DNA of 64,000 nucleotides from Eubacterium sp. CAG:251 (GTDB lineage: Bacteria > Bacillota > Clostridia > Oscillospirales > Acutalibacteraceae): the NCBI GenBank assembly GCA_000436835.1, contig FR889161.1, forward strand, positions 184,936-248,935. Reading direction: 5' to 3'. Positions 1 through 8,226 of this stretch are shown here, one piece after another. Made by a program: the position numbers and the translations under genes. How positions within the stretch are numbered: the stretch's first letter is position 1; every line of letters starts with the position of its first letter. A model generated the notes under the pieces. That model was not told where the DNA came from. It worked only from the letters and a program-made list of their open reading frames with translations, and did not search any database.

Positions 1-2
1 CT

Positions 3-800
3 CTTTCAAAAGTTGTTAATAACGACCCGGATATTAAGGGCAGAATTAAGGTCGTATTTATGGAGGATTATAACGTTTCTCTTGCGGAGATGCTTATGCC
101 TGCCGCTGATATTTCAGAGCAGATTTCTCTTGCGGGCACAGAAGCTTCAGGTACGGGTAATATGAAGCTTATGTTAAACGGTGCAATCACTCTCGGTACT
201 CTTGACGGCGCAAACGTTGAAATTCACGATGCAGTCGGCGATGATAATATTTTCATCTTTGGCTTGAAAACTCCTGAGGTTATGGAACTTCAAAAGAAGG
301 GCTATAATCCTATGGAATATATGTATAATAACGAAACGCTCAAGTCTGCAGTTGAGTTTATTCAAGCAGGTGTAAACGGCAAGAGCTTCGGTGAAATTTC
401 TTCATCGCTTATGAATGTTGACCAATATATGGCACTTGCAGACTTTGCCGATTATCAAAAGGCTCAAAAGCTTTCGGCACAGGCTTATCAGGATAAGGAA
501 AGATTTGCAAAAATGTCACTTATGAACATCAGCGGCGCAGGTATTTTCAGCGCTGACCGTTCAATAATGGATTATGCAAATAATATTTGGCATACTCAGC
601 CTGTTAAGTTTAAGGAAGAAGCGCCAAAGACTTCTAAAAAGAGTGCTCCTATGACTAAAGAGGAGAAAAAACCTGCCAAAAAGAGCACTGCAAAAAAAGT
701 TGAAAAGAAAGCGGAGCCTAAAAAGGAAGCAAAAAAAGAAACTCCTAAAAAGGCAGAGCCGAAAAAATCAGCTAAAAAGACAACAAAAAAGTCTAAATAA
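3..800 (+). CDS. glgP: Glycogen/starch phosphorylase, C-terminal part, with lysine-rich tail
   Basis: Releases glucose-1-phosphate from glycogen or alpha-glucan with phosphate and pyridoxal phosphate (PLP), in the cytoplasm. The reading frame is already open at base 3, so the gene begins before the window. The GT35 signature is clear: EASGTGNMK carries the PLP lysine (codon at 165-167), followed by LNGA and TLDGANVEI. The catalytic domain ends around base 610. After it comes a tail of about 60 residues made almost only of Lys, Ala, Glu, Pro and Thr (repeats such as KKAEPKK and SAKKTTKK), which is not part of the normal fold and resembles histone H1 or AlgP-type tails. No terminator with a T-run follows; instead there is a hairpin-rich spacer. 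Confidence 0.93.
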   Translation, partial: LSKVVNNDPDIKGRIKVVFMEDYNVSLAEMLMPAADISEQISLAGTEASGTGNMKLMLNGAITLGTLDGANVEIHDAVGDDNIFIFGLKTPEVMELQKKGYNPMEYMYNNETLKSAVEFIQAGVNGKSFGEISSSLMNVDQYMALADFADYQKAQKLSAQAYQDKERFAKMSLMNISGAGIFSADRSIMDYANNIWHTQPVKFKEEAPKTSKKSAPMTKEEKKPAKKSTAKKVEKKAEPKKEAKKETPKKAEPKKSAKKTTKKSK

Positions 801-810
801 TAAGTTTTAA

Positions 811-1017
811 GGCGACCGATGGTCGCCCCTACGATACGTCGAAAGAAATTCCGTGTTTGAATGAATTTCTTTGAAATTCATAATAAACACTTCGTTCCTT
901 TCTCCTTTTCCCCACCAAATTTTCAATTTGTCGGGGACCCCGAATGGAATTTTGTTTTATAGCACGGCACGGTTTAGCCACTTTATCGACAGTCTGTGCC
1001 GAGGAGCGTTTCCTCGG
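811..1017. repeat. Intergenic region with four or five short perfect hairpins
   Basis: The spacer between the phosphorylase and the next gene has no credible coding sequence. It contains a series of perfect short inverted repeats: GGCGACC/GGTCGCC (811-827, loop 3), TGAATTTC/GAAATTCA (862-880), CAAATT/AATTTG (916-930), TCGGGG/CCCCGA (931-943) and CCGAGGA/TCCTCGG (999-1017). This density looks like a REP- or MITE-like dispersed element rather than a single terminator, because no hairpin is followed by a T-run. Copy number elsewhere in the genome cannot be judged here. Confidence 0.5.
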
Positions 1018-1040
1018 TATCCTATGTGTTTATTTAATTA

Positions 1041-1652
1041 TTATCGACCTTTGGCAAATGAACGGACTTTGAATTCTGCCCCCGTTGATTCGCAAACCTC
1101 TCGTGATTTTTCAATATCCTCAGATGAAATGACATCAACAACAGTCATTCTTACTTTTGGGCAATCGGCAACGCATTCCTTTGTAAACTTAAGCATTGCA
1201 TCAAAAGCCTTGCCTTTAAAACAGTTTCTTGTAATTTTATCGTATTTTTCACTGTCCGGCTCATTGAGAGAAATCGAAATATAATCAAATATGCTTGAAA
1301 GCTCTTTTGCTGTCGGCTTCTTGTTAATCAAATCCGAAAGACCGTTTGTATTAAGTCTTAATTTAATATTAGGATTAATTTCTTTTAAATACTTAGCCGA
1401 TTTAATTAAATTATCATAAGCATTGGTAGGCTCACCGTAACCGCAAAAAACAGCTTTGTCGACATTATGAAAATCATAATCGTCAATTGCCTTTTTTATT
1501 TCTTCAAAGGTAGGCTCCTTATCGAACCAAAGTTCTTTTGAATCACCGTAAGCATCACTTTTTGAACGAATACAAAAAGCGCAATTACAAGGACACTTAT
1601 TAGTAATATTGAGGTAAACGTCGCCCTCCAATGTATAAACTATATCAGCCAT
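1041..1652 (-). CDS. Radical SAM protein, TatD-associated type
   Basis: A short radical S-adenosylmethionine enzyme of about 203 residues. The [4Fe-4S]-binding CxxxCxxC motif is seen as CPCNCAFC near residue 22, followed by a glycine-rich GYGEPT (the GGEP-like SAM motif) and LRLNTNG. There is no auxiliary SPASM cluster; the protein ends soon after the partial TIM barrel. It resembles the family often annotated as TatD-linked radical SAM protein, whose substrate is unknown to me. The start at 1652 is chosen because an AGAAGAAG ribosome site precedes it; a 31-codon upstream extension overlaps the previous gene and looks non-coding. It lies 13 bases after the ECF gene and is probably in the same operon. 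Confidence 0.85.
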   Translation of the reverse strand: MADIVYTLEGDVYLNITNKCPCNCAFCIRSKSDAYGDSKELWFDKEPTFEEIKKAIDDYDFHNVDKAVFCGYGEPTNAYDNLIKSAKYLKEINPNIKLRLNTNGLSDLINKKPTAKELSSIFDYISISLNEPDSEKYDKITRNCFKGKAFDAMLKFTKECVADCPKVRMTVVDVISSEDIEKSREVCESTGAEFKVRSFAKGR

Positions 1653-1665
1653 AAAATCACTTCTT

Positions 1666-2193
1666 CTATTTTTTATTAATGAATAACTTTTTCTTAAGCT
1701 TTGCCGCATCGAATGCAGCAGAAATAACGACAAATATGATTGCACTGCCTACAGCCTGAACTATATTCATAGGTATATTGGCAACGGCATAAGCCTTATT
1801 AACAATCAAATCACCGAGATAATAACCAAGAACAGTAATTACTCCGCTTGGTATTGTAAGGCAAATTGTAAGCGGTGTCAATATTTTTTCGCTCTTTTTA
1901 TTAACAAAAACAAAAGGCAAAGCAATCAATACCTTAACAATTGCACTTATAGGAGCATAAACCGCAGCATTACCTGATGACAAATCGGCAATCGCCGCAC
2001 CCAAAGCAGAAGCAAGAAGCGCCCACGGACCGCCCAAGGTTGATGCAACAATATAAATCATTGCATCACCGAAATGAAGATAGCCTGCGCCGCCCGGAAC
2101 AGGAATTTGAATAAACCTTGTAAGCACAAAAATCATTGCCGCAAAAACGGCGGCATAAACCATATTTAATACTTTTCTGTTAACCTTATTCAT
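1666..2193 (-). CDS. ECF transporter S component, probably for vitamin B6
   Basis: An integral membrane protein of 175 residues with about six hydrophobic segments, resembling the substrate-binding S components of energy-coupling-factor vitamin transporters (the HmpT/PdxU/TIGR04002-like group). Such proteins bind the vitamin and pair with a shared EcfA-EcfA'-EcfT module, which is not in this window. The start codon overlaps the end of the upstream kinase gene by 8 bases, so the two are translationally linked. The kinase phosphorylates pyridoxal-type vitamers and a MocR regulator is divergent, so pyridoxine/pyridoxal is the most likely cargo. That is inference from context; hydroxymethylpyrimidine or thiamine precursors are alternatives. 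Confidence 0.8.
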   Translation of the reverse strand: MNKVNRKVLNMVYAAVFAAMIFVLTRFIQIPVPGGAGYLHFGDAMIYIVASTLGGPWALLASALGAAIADLSSGNAAVYAPISAIVKVLIALPFVFVNKKSEKILTPLTICLTIPSGVITVLGYYLGDLIVNKAYAVANIPMNIVQAVGSAIIFVVISAAFDAAKLKKKLFINKK

Positions 2194-3016
2194 AAGAAAT
2201 CAACTCCCCAATCGTTTTTTCAAAAGCAATACCGTCATTTCCGTCAGAAACATCGGTAACTTTAATTGTATTTGTAATAAACTCACCTGCACATTTGCAA
2301 GCTTCTGCAAGAGATTTGCCGTTTAAAAGCGAACCGGTTAAAACCGCTGAAAACACATCTCCTGTGCCGCTGAAATATCCGCCGACCTTTTCGTTGGTGA
2401 CTTTGGAAATTTCGCCGTTATCAAAAATAATGTTTGATATTGCGCCGTTTTCCTTATAACCGGTCACGACAATTTTACTTAATCCTTTTTTATAAAGCAT
2501 ATTAAGGCTTTTTTCAATATTTGAATAATCATTAACCCATTTTTCATTTAACACATCGGGATTACCCTTATGTGCAAGAATTGCAAGCTCGGTTGTGTTA
2601 GGAGTAATAACATCGGCTTTAAAGCAAAATTCTCTTATCACATCGCACATTTGCATATCATAACCGTCATAAAGTGAACCGTTATCAGCCATAATCGGGT
2701 CGGCAACCACAAGAGTATTTTCATCCTTAAACTCATCAATAAAATCTGATATAATTTCAAGCTGAGCCTTGTCTGTTACAAAACCCGTAAGTATTCCGTC
2801 AAATTTTGCCCCCAGCTTTTTCCATTCCTCAATAAAAGGTTTCATTGTATCTGTAAGTGACAACGATTTAAAGCTTTCATAAGCTGTTTGATTTGACAAA
2901 ACAGCAGTCAAAAGAGGATGAACTTCAACCCCCATTGCCGACATAATAGGAATAGCGGCAGTCAAAGAGCACTTGCCGAAGCCTGATAAATCATTAATTA
3001 CGGCACACTTTTTCAA
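2186..3016 (-). CDS. pdxK: Pyridoxamine/pyridoxal kinase (PdxK/PdxY-like, ribokinase fold)
   Basis: Phosphorylates pyridoxal, pyridoxine or pyridoxamine with ATP, trapping salvaged vitamin B6 in the cell. The N-terminal VINDLSGFGKCS and the C-terminal SGTGD (about residue 219, with the catalytic Asp) are typical of the PdxK/PdxY group; VADPIM and TPNTTE are further family motifs. Length 276 residues is normal. The gene starts with TTG, supported by AGGTGAT just upstream. It is first in an operon with the ECF S component (8-base overlap) and the radical SAM gene, and is divergent from the MocR regulator. A hydroxymethylpyrimidine kinase (ThiD) activity is a less likely alternative. Confidence 0.88.
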   Translation of the reverse strand: MKKCAVINDLSGFGKCSLTAAIPIMSAMGVEVHPLLTAVLSNQTAYESFKSLSLTDTMKPFIEEWKKLGAKFDGILTGFVTDKAQLEIISDFIDEFKDENTLVVADPIMADNGSLYDGYDMQMCDVIREFCFKADVITPNTTELAILAHKGNPDVLNEKWVNDYSNIEKSLNMLYKKGLSKIVVTGYKENGAISNIIFDNGEISKVTNEKVGGYFSGTGDVFSAVLTGSLLNGKSLAEACKCAGEFITNTIKVTDVSDGNDGIAFEKTIGELISYE

Positions 3017-3113
3017 AAAATCACCTAATCTCTTGATTATTAATATAATTTATTATACAATATATCTGTAATTAAATAAATACACAATTTTAATGTTAAA
3101 TAAAGGCACAGTT

Positions 3114-4370
3114 ATGAAAAAATACAGTAAATTATATAACGATATAAAAGAGCAAATAATAACCGGACAACTTTCTCACGGGGATAAAATTCCTTCTGTA
3201 AGAGATGCGGCAGCCATATATTCTGTATCGACAACAACAGTTCAAAATGCGTATTTTGAATTATGTGCAGACGGATACATTATATCTAAAGAAAAAAGCG
3301 GCTATTTTGTATCAATTTTCAATAAGGAAAATCAAGCTAAAGATTCAGAAAAAAGTGAAGTTAAAATCGAATACAATTTTTGCGGCGAATCGGCAGACCC
3401 TGAAAGCTTTGATGTATCGCTCTGGCAAAGATATATTAAAAATGCGCTTAGACAAAAAGACAGACTGCTAACATACAGTCAAGCACAGGGCGAATACGAT
3501 TTAAGGTGTGCTGTTTCAAAATATATAAGAGAAAAAAGAAACGTTACTGCCTCACCTGACAGAATAGTAATAGGAGCAGGCGTTGGCGTTTTATTTAACA
3601 TTTTGGCTTCGCTTTTTGATAAAGACCAAACGGTATCATTCCCGGACAAAAGCTTTGTGCAGGGAATAGGAATTTTTAATGATGCCGGCTTTGAAGTACA
3701 CACAAGAGATAAGAATGCAGATATAATTTACGTTTCCCCTTCACATATGACACGTTGGGGTGACGTAATGAGCAATAAAAGGCGATTAGAACTTGTAGAA
3801 TACTCTTTTAACAATAATTCAACAGTAATAGAGGATGATTATGAAAATGACTTTATGTATAATGTAAAGCCTACTCCGGCGCTTTTTACCTTAGGTCACG
3901 GAAATGTTATATATATCGGCTCTTTTTCAGCAATGCTGCTTCCGGGAATAAGAATAAGTTTTATGGTATTAAATGATGAATTGACTAAACTTTACAACCA
4001 AAACAAATATAAATTTGCACAGACGGCAAGCAAAACGGAGCAAATCGCACTATGCCAATACATACGTGACGGACATATAAATTCACAAACAAGAAAAATA
4101 AGGCGACTTTATTCAAATAAAACAAAGGATTTTTACTCAATCTTAAAAAAAGAATTTCCAAATGCTCAAATCAGCATAAGTGAAAATACGCTTCAAATTA
4201 TTATGAGTGTAAAATTTGATAAGGATATTGAAGTATTTGAAAAAAGCAGCATATCATTATTTGTCGAAAAATATGAAAACGGACTTATAACAATAGTTTT
4301 ATCTCCATCGGGTATTCCGTCGAGCAAGCTGCTTGAAGGGGCTAAAACACTTAGAAAAGCGATAGAATAG
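3114..4370 (+). CDS. MocR/PdxR-type regulator (GntR HTH plus aminotransferase-like domain) lacking the PLP lysine
   Basis: Residues 1-70 form a GntR winged helix (KIPSVRDAAA, then the YFELCADGYI recognition region); residues 100-418 form a fold-type I aminotransferase-like effector domain with DDYENDF and YIGSFSAMLLPG. In GabR/PdxR proteins the last motif reads GTFSK, where the Lys holds PLP as a Schiff base. Here the codon is GCA (Ala), so the internal aldimine cannot form as usual. PdxR-type members sense PLP and control vitamin B6 genes; its position divergent from the kinase/ECF operon fits that role. The start at 3114 has AAAGG seven bases upstream; an ATG at 3093 is possible. At 418 residues it is slightly shorter than typical MocR proteins. 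Confidence 0.87.
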   Translation: MKKYSKLYNDIKEQIITGQLSHGDKIPSVRDAAAIYSVSTTTVQNAYFELCADGYIISKEKSGYFVSIFNKENQAKDSEKSEVKIEYNFCGESADPESFDVSLWQRYIKNALRQKDRLLTYSQAQGEYDLRCAVSKYIREKRNVTASPDRIVIGAGVGVLFNILASLFDKDQTVSFPDKSFVQGIGIFNDAGFEVHTRDKNADIIYVSPSHMTRWGDVMSNKRRLELVEYSFNNNSTVIEDDYENDFMYNVKPTPALFTLGHGNVIYIGSFSAMLLPGIRISFMVLNDELTKLYNQNKYKFAQTASKTEQIALCQYIRDGHINSQTRKIRRLYSNKTKDFYSILKKEFPNAQISISENTLQIIMSVKFDKDIEVFEKSSISLFVEKYENGLITIVLSPSGIPSSKLLEGAKTLRKAIE

Positions 4371-4499
4371 GTAACAAAATATTTTTAGAACGCTTGTTTT
4401 AGTAGTCCGATTATAAGGACTATAGCCGCCTCCCCTGTTGAATATAAATTTTATTTTGGTAAAATGAATTTGTAATCAAAAACAAGGAGGTTTTTCAAC

Positions 4500-4826
4500 A
4501 TGAAAAAATCAGTACAAAAGTTATTTAAGGGTTTATTAATCGCAACTGTCACGCTTCTTTGCGGATTTGGAATTTGTGCAATTTTCTTTAATCTTTTCGG
4601 CACGTTAACGGCTAATGAAATGAAAATATTTGTTGCGCTTGACGTAATCATTTTGCTTACTGTCGGCGGCATATTTTACTATATTGACGAGAAAAAAGCA
4701 AAAAATAAAATAAAAGAAAGGGAATTTGAAAAAAGGCACAATGAAAGAGTTGAAAAAGCATTTCGTGAATTTGACGGATTAGATATGGTTAAAATTTGCG
4801 CAGGCTCAAACGATTATGCCGCTTAA
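4500..4826 (+). CDS. Small two-span membrane protein, unknown function
   Basis: A 108-residue protein with a basic N-terminus, two hydrophobic segments (about residues 11-35 and 43-61) and a highly charged, probably helical cytoplasmic tail rich in Lys and Glu ending in GSNDYAA. A strong AAGGAGG site lies nine bases before the ATG, so it is likely a real gene. I do not recognise a family. It is followed by a good Rho-independent terminator and is therefore probably transcribed alone. Confidence 0.7.
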   Translation: MKKSVQKLFKGLLIATVTLLCGFGICAIFFNLFGTLTANEMKIFVALDVIILLTVGGIFYYIDEKKAKNKIKEREFEKRHNERVEKAFREFDGLDMVKICAGSNDYAA

Positions 4827-4856
4827 TATTGAAAATCAATATGTATTTATGATAAA

Positions 4857-4893
4857 ATGCACTTGAAGCGTTATGCTTTGAGTGCATTTTTTT
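4857..4893 (+). terminator. Rho-independent terminator abutting the next ribosome site
   Basis: A stem with outer arms ATGCACT/AGTGCAT (4857-4863 and 4881-4887) and inner arms AAGC/GCTT, followed by seven T. The GGAG ribosome site of the GH127 gene begins at the very next base, so this hairpin must lie in or just before the leader of that gene. Confidence 0.8.
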
Positions 4894-4903
4894 GGAGTGA
4901 AAT

Positions 4904-6829
4904 ATGGATAAAAATAATTTTTCGACATTTTTAAGAAATAATATTAACGATAGATTTTGGGATAATTACATTGAACTTGTAAGAAATGAAATGATACCAT
5001 ATCAGCTAATGGCATTAAATGATGAAATTGATGGTGCGCCTAAAAGCTATTGCCTTGAAAATTTCAAAAAAGCCGCAAAGGTCATTCAAAAAATCAATAA
5101 TAATAAAAAAATTGAGATATACCCTGTTGACAGATGGGAATATAAGGAAAACGAATGTGACAAAAATTCGTTTTTAGGTTGGTGCTTTCAGGACTCTGAC
5201 GTATACAAATGGATTGAAGCAGTTGCTTACTCTCTAAAAAATTCTAAAGACAGCGAACTCGTGCAAAAGGTAGATGAAATAATTAATTTAATATGCAATG
5301 CTCAAATGGAAAACGGATTTCTTGATACGCTTTATATAATAAATGACAGGAGTAAGATTTTCACTAATCTTAAAGACAGGCACGAACTTTATTGCTTCGG
5401 TCATTTGGCAGAAGCGGCTGTTGCTTATTATGAAAGCACAGGTAAGGATAAATTACTTAACAGTGCAATTAAATTTGCTGATTTAATTTGCGATACTTTC
5501 AACGAGGATAATTTAAAAGGTTATCCCGGTCACGAAATTGCAGAACTTGCACTTGTTAAATTATATAATGTGACTAAAAATGAAAAATATCTTAAAGAGG
5601 CGGAATTTTTCATTTACGAAAGAGGCACAAAACCGTATTATTTTGACAAGGAACGAGGATATAAAAGAAATGATAACAGTTTAGATTATTTTTATAATCA
5701 GGCGCATATTCCACCTATAAAGCAAGATGAAGCGGTAGGTCATGCCGTAAGAGGCGTATATCTTTACAGCGGTATGGCTGACGTTGCACGTCAAACTCAA
5801 AATGAAGAGCTATACTCTGCCTGTGAAAGAATATGGAACAATATCGAGCAGAAGAAAATGTATATCACAGGCGGAATAGGCTCAACTGTCGACGGCGAAG
5901 CATTTAGTTATAATTACGATTTACCGAACGATTTAGCATATAACGAAACCTGCGCCTCAATCGGGCTTATTTTCTTTGCAAAAAGAATGCTTGAAATAAA
6001 TCCGTGCTCCAAGTATGCAAACGTTATGGAGCGTGCACTATACAATACTGTTTTGCACGCAATGAGTGAGGACGGAAAATCATTTTTCTATACAAATGCG
6101 CTTGAAGTTTTGCCAAAGGCATCAATTGTTGACAGCAGAAAAAGGCATATTAAGCCGACAAGGCAAAAATGGTTTGGCTGCGCCTGCTGTCCGCCTAATT
6201 TAGCAAGGCTTATTTCATCACTCAATGATTACTGCATTTCATCAAATGATAATAATATATTTGTGCACATGTATATCGGCGGAAATTTCAGTAATGACAA
6301 AGCTAAAATAAGCATAAATTCAAACTATTTGACCCACGGTGAGGTTGAATTTAATATCACAGTTTATAAACCGTTCAAATTAGTGCTGAGAATACCTGAT
6401 TGGTGCAACGAATTTGAAATTAACAAGGAGTATAAGCCCATTAACGGCTACGCTTATGTTGATATTAAGGAAAGTACGAGCATATTGATTAAATTCAACA
6501 TTGAACCGAAGTTGGTTAAATGCTCAAACTTAGTCAGGGCTAATATCGGCAAAGTTGCAGTAATGAGAGGTCCAATTGTCTATTGCGCAGAGGAAATTGA
6601 CAATTGCGAAAACCTACAACTACTGCTTATTGATAAAAAATCGAAAATTAGTGTTAATGACGATTTATCAATAACAATAAACGGATTTAAGGAAAAAGTA
6701 AACAGCACGCTTTATTATGATTTTAATGAAAGTGAGCTTGAAAATTATAAAATCACATTAATTCCCTATTATAAATCCTGCAACAGTGGGGAAAATGAAA
6801 TGAGTGTTTATTTAAGAATAAAAGAGTGA
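4904..6829 (+). CDS. Beta-L-arabinofuranosidase, glycoside hydrolase family 127
   Basis: Removes beta-linked L-arabinofuranose from plant cell-wall glycoproteins or oligosaccharides. The GH127 (former DUF1680) Zn-thiolate site is visible: NETC (Glu348 and Cys350) and GCACCPPN (Cys426, Cys428, Cys429); by analogy with HypBA1, Cys428 is the nucleophile and Glu348 a zinc ligand. Also typical are FLGWCFQDSDVYKW, ITGGIGS and the PNDLAYNET stretch. At 641 residues it has family length. No signal peptide is present, so it acts in the cytoplasm on imported oligosaccharides. The ATG follows GGAG by six bases. The MATE gene begins four bases after the stop. The product arabinose would match the GH51 enzyme at 22842-24326. 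Confidence 0.93.
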   Translation: MDKNNFSTFLRNNINDRFWDNYIELVRNEMIPYQLMALNDEIDGAPKSYCLENFKKAAKVIQKINNNKKIEIYPVDRWEYKENECDKNSFLGWCFQDSDVYKWIEAVAYSLKNSKDSELVQKVDEIINLICNAQMENGFLDTLYIINDRSKIFTNLKDRHELYCFGHLAEAAVAYYESTGKDKLLNSAIKFADLICDTFNEDNLKGYPGHEIAELALVKLYNVTKNEKYLKEAEFFIYERGTKPYYFDKERGYKRNDNSLDYFYNQAHIPPIKQDEAVGHAVRGVYLYSGMADVARQTQNEELYSACERIWNNIEQKKMYITGGIGSTVDGEAFSYNYDLPNDLAYNETCASIGLIFFAKRMLEINPCSKYANVMERALYNTVLHAMSEDGKSFFYTNALEVLPKASIVDSRKRHIKPTRQKWFGCACCPPNLARLISSLNDYCISSNDNNIFVHMYIGGNFSNDKAKISINSNYLTHGEVEFNITVYKPFKLVLRIPDWCNEFEINKEYKPINGYAYVDIKESTSILIKFNIEPKLVKCSNLVRANIGKVAVMRGPIVYCAEEIDNCENLQLLLIDKKSKISVNDDLSITINGFKEKVNSTLYYDFNESELENYKITLIPYYKSCNSGENEMSVYLRIKE

Positions 6830-6833
6830 GAAA

Positions 6834-8204
6834 ATGGCTGAGAAATATAAAAATAAATTTGACAAGCTTGCCAATGCTCCAATCAAGGGGTTAATATCTT
6901 CCCTTGCAGTACCGACTATTTTGTCAATGCTTGTGTCTGCATTTTATAATATGGCAGACAGCTTCTTTGTTGGCAAAATTAACACGCAAAGTGTAGCATC
7001 AATCGGAATTGTATTTTCGATAATGACGCTTTTACAGGCAATCGGATTTTTCCTCGGAAACGGGAGCGGAATAATGATTAGCACGCTTTTGGGTGAAAAA
7101 AATAAAAAGAAAGCCGAGATTTATGCAAATGTAGCATTATTTACAGTAATAGGCGTCGGCGTGCTTCTTGCAGTTATAGGCTTATTCTTTTCAAAATCAA
7201 TCGCTCTAATGCTCGGCGCCACAAAAACAACTGCTCACTATGCCTCAACGTATTTGAAATATATTTTACTTGGCTCACCTTTCATTTTGGGTTCGTTCGT
7301 CTTGAACAATCAATTAAGATATCAAGGCAGTGCGCTATATTCAATGATAGGCATACTCACGGGCAGTATAATAAATATTGCGCTTGACCCATTATTTATT
7401 TTCACATTTAAGCTTGAGGTTGCAGGTGCGGCTTTAGCAACCGCAGTAAGCCAAATTATTAGCTTTTTTATCCTTTATTTCGGCACTTTTAAGAATGAAA
7501 ATATAAGGGTGTCATTAAAATTATTTAAGCCGAGCAAGGAAATTTATTTAACAATATTTAAAAACGGCTTACCTTCCCTTTCAAGGCAAGGTATAGGCAC
7601 ACTCGCAAATATTGCTATGAACTTTGCGTGCGCACCTTACGGCGACGCTGTTATCGCCGGAATGAGCGTTTATAACAGAGTTATGTTTATCGGTATGGCA
7701 GTTGTGATTGGCTACGGTCAAGGCTATCAGCCTGTTTGCAGCTTTAATCACGGCGCAAAGAAATACGAAAGAGTATATCAAGGCTATAAATTTCTTGTAA
7801 TAATCACAACAATAATCATTACAGTTTTATCTGTTATCGGCTACATTTTTGCACCGGAGCTTATAGCGATTTTCAGAAAGGACAACGAAGTTATAAAAGC
7901 GGGTGTGCAAGCACTCAGATTTCAATGCTTTGCAATGGTTGTAACAGGGTTTTGCACAGCTTCTAATATGCTTATGCAATCTCTCAGAATATCGGGCAAA
8001 GCAACAATATTAGCCCTTTCAAGGCAAGGTATTTTTTATATTCCGATAATACTTATCTTGCCGCATCTTTTAGGTCAAACCGGTATTGCCCTCGCCCAAC
8101 CTGTTGCAGATATTTTATCATTTGTATTAACGATTTTTCTTGTAAAACCTACGGTTAAGGAATTGAAAAGACTAAGTATAAAAAAAGATGCTGATTTAGG
8201 ATAA
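6834..8204 (+). CDS. MATE-family multidrug/toxin exporter
   Basis: A 456-residue, about 12-span membrane protein of the NorM/DinF-like MATE superfamily, which exports cationic or other small molecules using Na+ or H+ gradients. Diagnostic are the N-terminal repeat PTILSMLVSAFYNMADSFFV and the matching second-half repeat around SRQGIGTLANIAMNFA. It is the first of three MATE genes in the window and is co-transcribed with the GH127 gene (four-base gap). A transport link to arabinoside metabolism is possible but unproven. Its stop codon lies inside the bidirectional terminator at 8184-8223. Confidence 0.92.
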   Translation: MAEKYKNKFDKLANAPIKGLISSLAVPTILSMLVSAFYNMADSFFVGKINTQSVASIGIVFSIMTLLQAIGFFLGNGSGIMISTLLGEKNKKKAEIYANVALFTVIGVGVLLAVIGLFFSKSIALMLGATKTTAHYASTYLKYILLGSPFILGSFVLNNQLRYQGSALYSMIGILTGSIINIALDPLFIFTFKLEVAGAALATAVSQIISFFILYFGTFKNENIRVSLKLFKPSKEIYLTIFKNGLPSLSRQGIGTLANIAMNFACAPYGDAVIAGMSVYNRVMFIGMAVVIGYGQGYQPVCSFNHGAKKYERVYQGYKFLVIITTIIITVLSVIGYIFAPELIAIFRKDNEVIKAGVQALRFQCFAMVVTGFCTASNMLMQSLRISGKATILALSRQGIFYIPIILILPHLLGQTGIALAQPVADILSFVLTIFLVKPTVKELKRLSIKKDADLG

Positions 8205-8223
8205 TTCCAAAATCGGCATCTTT
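8184..8223. terminator. Bidirectional terminator between convergent MATE and CorA genes
   Basis: A 14-bp stem with one mismatch (AAAGATGCTGATTT at 8184-8197 against 8210-8223), with A-tract before and T-rich sequence after. It contains the MATE stop codon and serves both converging genes. Confidence 0.85.
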
Positions 8224-8226
8224 AAT

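Noticed and set aside
871..1284. Plus-strand frame of 137 residues overlapping the radical SAM gene
   Set aside because: No ribosome site, unlikely composition, and antisense to a well-supported gene.
4403..4422. TAGTCC/GGACTA hairpin after the MocR gene
   Set aside because: Six-bp stem with no T-run; too weak to call a terminator.
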